Positions 62,108 to 64,000 of a stretch of DNA of 64,000 bases are shown here, piece after piece. Positions within the stretch are counted from its first letter, which is position 1. Every line of letters starts with the position of its first letter. The translations under genes were made by a program, and so were the position numbers. This DNA comes from Candidatus Vecturithrix granuli. Lineage in GTDB: Bacteria > Moduliflexota > Moduliflexia > Moduliflexales > Moduliflexaceae. The stretch is taken from assembly GCA_000739535.1 (NCBI GenBank), contig DF820464.1, positions 137,281 to 201,280 of the forward strand, written 5' to 3'. The notes below the pieces were generated by a model. It was not told the DNA's origin, searched no databases, and saw only the letters and a program-made list of their open reading frames with translations.

Positions 62108-62138
62108 TTGACAGGCAGCTATATAATCGTATCATAAT
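62108..62138 (+). promoter_or_regulatory. Candidate promoter of the toxin-antitoxin pair
   Basis: TTGACA at 62108-62113 and CATAAT at 62133-62138 with a 19-bp spacer; a TATAAT also lies at 62122-62127. About 80 bp before the antitoxin start. Confidence 0.4.
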
Positions 62139-62219
62139 AAAAACAGTTACACCATTCTTGTCCAAAAAAGTTTTTGATTGTTATTGAAACCTCATGCAGA
62201 GATGCGCATGTTGTTTTCA

Positions 62220-62447
62220 ATGCCCAATATGACAACCATTCAACTTATTCAGCAAGAAATCACCACCCTCGACAGCGCAACACTCAATGAAATCCTGGAT
62301 TTTGTGCTGTTTCTCAAAGAACGCCGCCATACAAGCGAAGCGCGTCCGAATGAGGCAACTAAACGCACCTTTGAGGCAACTGATGCCGGGAAAGATATCA
62401 TCCCTTGCACCAATGCAGAGGACATGTTTCGACAACTCGGGATCTGA
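62220..62447 (+). CDS. Antitoxin-like protein (DUF2281-type) of a YafQ pair
   Basis: A small protein of about 75 aa. An N-terminal helical part 'IQLIQQEITTLDSATLNEIL' and 'DFVLFLKERR' resembles DUF2281 antitoxins, with a flexible polar C-terminus ending 'AEDMFRQLGI' that would wrap the toxin. The start could be ATG 62220, 62229 or 62178; none has a good SD. It ends five bases before the toxin ATG, the usual antitoxin-first order. Confidence 0.7.
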   Translation: MPNMTTIQLIQQEITTLDSATLNEILDFVLFLKERRHTSEARPNEATKRTFEATDAGKDIIPCTNAEDMFRQLGI

Positions 62448-62452
62448 ACGAT

Positions 62453-62722
62453 ATGCGTACGATTGCTTATACAACTCGATTTAAAAAAGATGTCAAAAAA
62501 ATACAAAAATCCGGCAAGGACATGGAAAAATTAAAAACCGTTGTGCGTTTACTCGAAATCGGAGAGGTGTTACCAGCGCATTATAAAGATCATACACTTC
62601 TTGGTAATTATCGAGAGCGCCGAGAATGTCACATAGAACCTGACTGGTTGTTGATCTATAAGCTGAAAGGTGAGCATATTATATTTGAACGCACCGGAAC
62701 GCATGCCGAATTATTTTCTTGA
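62453..62722 (+). CDS. YafQ-family mRNA interferase toxin
   Basis: An 89-aa RelE-superfamily toxin. 'TTRFKKDVKKIQKSGKDMEK' opens it. The catalytic residues of YafQ are matched in 'YKDHTLLG' (His), 'ECHIEPDWLLIYK' (His, Asp, Trp) and the C-terminal 'GTHAELF' (His, Phe). Such toxins cleave mRNA on the ribosome. ATG 62453 is used; a longer frame to 62405 would overlap the antitoxin. All key residues are present, so it is probably active. Confidence 0.87.
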   Translation: MRTIAYTTRFKKDVKKIQKSGKDMEKLKTVVRLLEIGEVLPAHYKDHTLLGNYRERRECHIEPDWLLIYKLKGEHIIFERTGTHAELFS

Positions 62723-62886
62723 CGCATCTCCTGCCGAAATCCCCGGAACATGCCCGAAATAAGACGGCTGTGTTTCGACATGATCCTTTGCCCCAACCCT
62801 TTAGGGAGGATGGATTCGAGGGACATTAACATTCAATCCTCCCTACATGAAATCTATGTAGTTCCAGAAGAAGAGGAGACTATCGT

Positions 62887-64000
62887 ATGAACGGACGTGA
62901 ACGCATGGCATGCGCCATGCAGCACCAACTGCCGGATCGCGTGCCCGTGATGTGCCAACTGGCGCTGGGGCACTATTTTTTGAACACTGAAATTCCACCC
63001 TATAAAATCTGGTTTACCAGCGAAGGTTTTGCTGAGGCCTTAGTGGCCTTACAGCGACGTTACCGTTTTGACGGCATTTTAGTCAATCTGCCCGGACGGC
63101 CGGAACGCCTGTTGGATGAGATCGTCTCGATTGAGGAAAACAAAGAGGGGCAGACGCTGATCTGGCGCAGCGGCGACCGCACCTTTTTCCCACGGGATGA
63201 TAACCCACAGCACACGGTCGCTGACCCAAACCACCCGACCCGTGCTGATTTTGCGACGATTGATCCGCAGCAGCTTGATAATCTTGATGGTTTCACAGGT
63301 TATGTCTGGAATACCTATCATGTGCCCTGGATTAGCGGCAAAACCCGACCGGGACCTTTGACCGAGATTCCGCCCTATTTTTTCCGTACCCTTGATCTGG
63401 TTAAAGCCATGGTGAACGATGGAGTCTCGGTGCATGGCGAAGTCTTTTCGCCCTTCACCCATTTTGTCGAACTATTCGGCTACGAACAGGCGTTGATGAA
63501 TCTTGTTACCGACAAAGCCAAAACCCATGCGCTGCTTGACCGTTTCACCGCAAGTTCCATCGCCTGGGGCGTGGCGCAGGCGCAGCATGGCGTGGATGCG
63601 GTGCTGATTTCTTCGGCCTTTGTCGGCGGCCCCTTTTTGTCGCGCAAGATGTATCAGGAATTTGTCGTGCCTTACGAACGGCGATTGACAGATGCGATTA
63701 AAACGACCGGCGTGCCGGTTTACACGCATACCTGCGGCCATATCGGCGACCGCCTGGAATTGATGCTTGCGACCGGCACACAGGGAATTGATACTCTCGA
63801 TCCGCCGCCTTTAGGTAACACGGAATTGGCGGAAGCCAAAACCCTCATCGGTGGACGAGCGTTCATCAAAGGCAACATGAACGGCGTGGAACTGTTGGCG
63901 ATGAAGGCGAAAGAGGAAGTCATTGAGCACGCCTCAGAACGTCTACGAATCGGCAAACCGGGCGGCGGTTATATTTTGAGCACTGCCTGTTCCGTGCCGC
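62887..64000 (+). CDS. Uroporphyrinogen decarboxylase (URO-D) superfamily protein, 3' end cut by window
   Basis: At least 371 codons from ATG 62887 (GAGGAG upstream) are open to the window edge, so the C-terminus is missing. 'MNGRERMACAMQHQLPDRVP' is the usual opening of the MtaA/CmuA-type branch, and 'VPVYTHTCGHIGDRLELM' carries the His-x-Cys zinc-type motif of corrinoid-linked methyltransferases rather than true HemE. 'GIDTLDPPPLGN' and 'FIKGNMNGVELL' are later family motifs. It may move methyl groups via a corrinoid protein, or act on another substrate; no corrinoid gene is in view. The gap 62723-62886 holds no gene. Confidence 0.85.
   Translation, partial: MNGRERMACAMQHQLPDRVPVMCQLALGHYFLNTEIPPYKIWFTSEGFAEALVALQRRYRFDGILVNLPGRPERLLDEIVSIEENKEGQTLIWRSGDRTFFPRDDNPQHTVADPNHPTRADFATIDPQQLDNLDGFTGYVWNTYHVPWISGKTRPGPLTEIPPYFFRTLDLVKAMVNDGVSVHGEVFSPFTHFVELFGYEQALMNLVTDKAKTHALLDRFTASSIAWGVAQAQHGVDAVLISSAFVGGPFLSRKMYQEFVVPYERRLTDAIKTTGVPVYTHTCGHIGDRLELMLATGTQGIDTLDPPPLGNTELAEAKTLIGGRAFIKGNMNGVELLAMKAKEEVIEHASERLRIGKPGGGYILSTACSVP

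Overview
The window reads as chromosome of a Gram-negative, probably filamentous or otherwise surface-living bacterium: it carries type IV pilus motor genes, a pilus-type chemotaxis cluster, a divisome/murein cluster, a lipoprotein and several ABC importers with cleavable signal peptides. Many repeat-derived intergenic hairpins, a large NACHT-type STAND NTPase with a hypervariable FGE-like tail, and toxin/TIR modules would fit the uncultured KSB3 (Modulibacteria) type of genome. That placement is an inference from style and cannot be proved here.

Layout. (1) 1-5000: a complete branched-chain amino-acid-type ABC importer (livK-H-M-G-F order), with an intrinsic hairpin between the binding protein and the first permease. 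(2) 5000-10340: a MITE-like element, the NACHT-FGE protein (5216-8239), an MFS transporter, and a 750-bp gene-free stretch made of nested inverted repeats. (3) 10338-17550: a sugar cluster of FGGY kinase, class II aldolase, binding protein, two permeases and an RpiR-type regulator. There is no dedicated ATPase. REP-like modules sit just upstream of several Shine-Dalgarno sites. (4) 17686-21345: a PAS-GGDEF-EAL protein, a small coiled-coil protein and a GH25 lysozyme lipoprotein. (5) 21580-36263, all minus strand: pilB-pilT-pilC-pilS-pilR, then rsmH-ftsL-ftsI-murF-mraY-ftsW. (6) 36700-46214, plus strand: CheY-like regulator, HEAT protein, CheR, CheW, two chemoreceptors and CheA, a Pil-Chp-like pathway divergent from the pilus genes. 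(7) 46123-64000: a DUF1573-like exported protein with an in-frame UGA at a conserved Cys position (candidate selenoprotein), a divergent polysaccharide deacetylase, YraN, two acyl-CoA ligases, BioY, tRNA-Phe and tRNA-Thr, a C-terminal protease, a CDP-alcohol phosphotransferase, ACP, UbiB-type kinase, a PAS-GAF histidine kinase, a TIR-DUF1566 gene broken by three in-frame stops, a YafQ-type toxin-antitoxin pair, and a URO-D family gene running off the right edge.

The most unusual signals are three. First, the candidate selenoprotein with a bacterial-type SECIS hairpin just after the UGA. Second, the NACHT-FGE protein, whose last about 35 codons look like a diversity-generating retroelement (DGR) variable region and whose linker is built from an in-frame expanded intergenic repeat (eight 15-nt units, then five inverted ones). 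Third, the dense population of MITE and REP-like elements placed against ribosome binding sites. No reverse transcriptase, template repeat, selenocysteine machinery, CRISPR array, rRNA or transposase gene is visible in the window.
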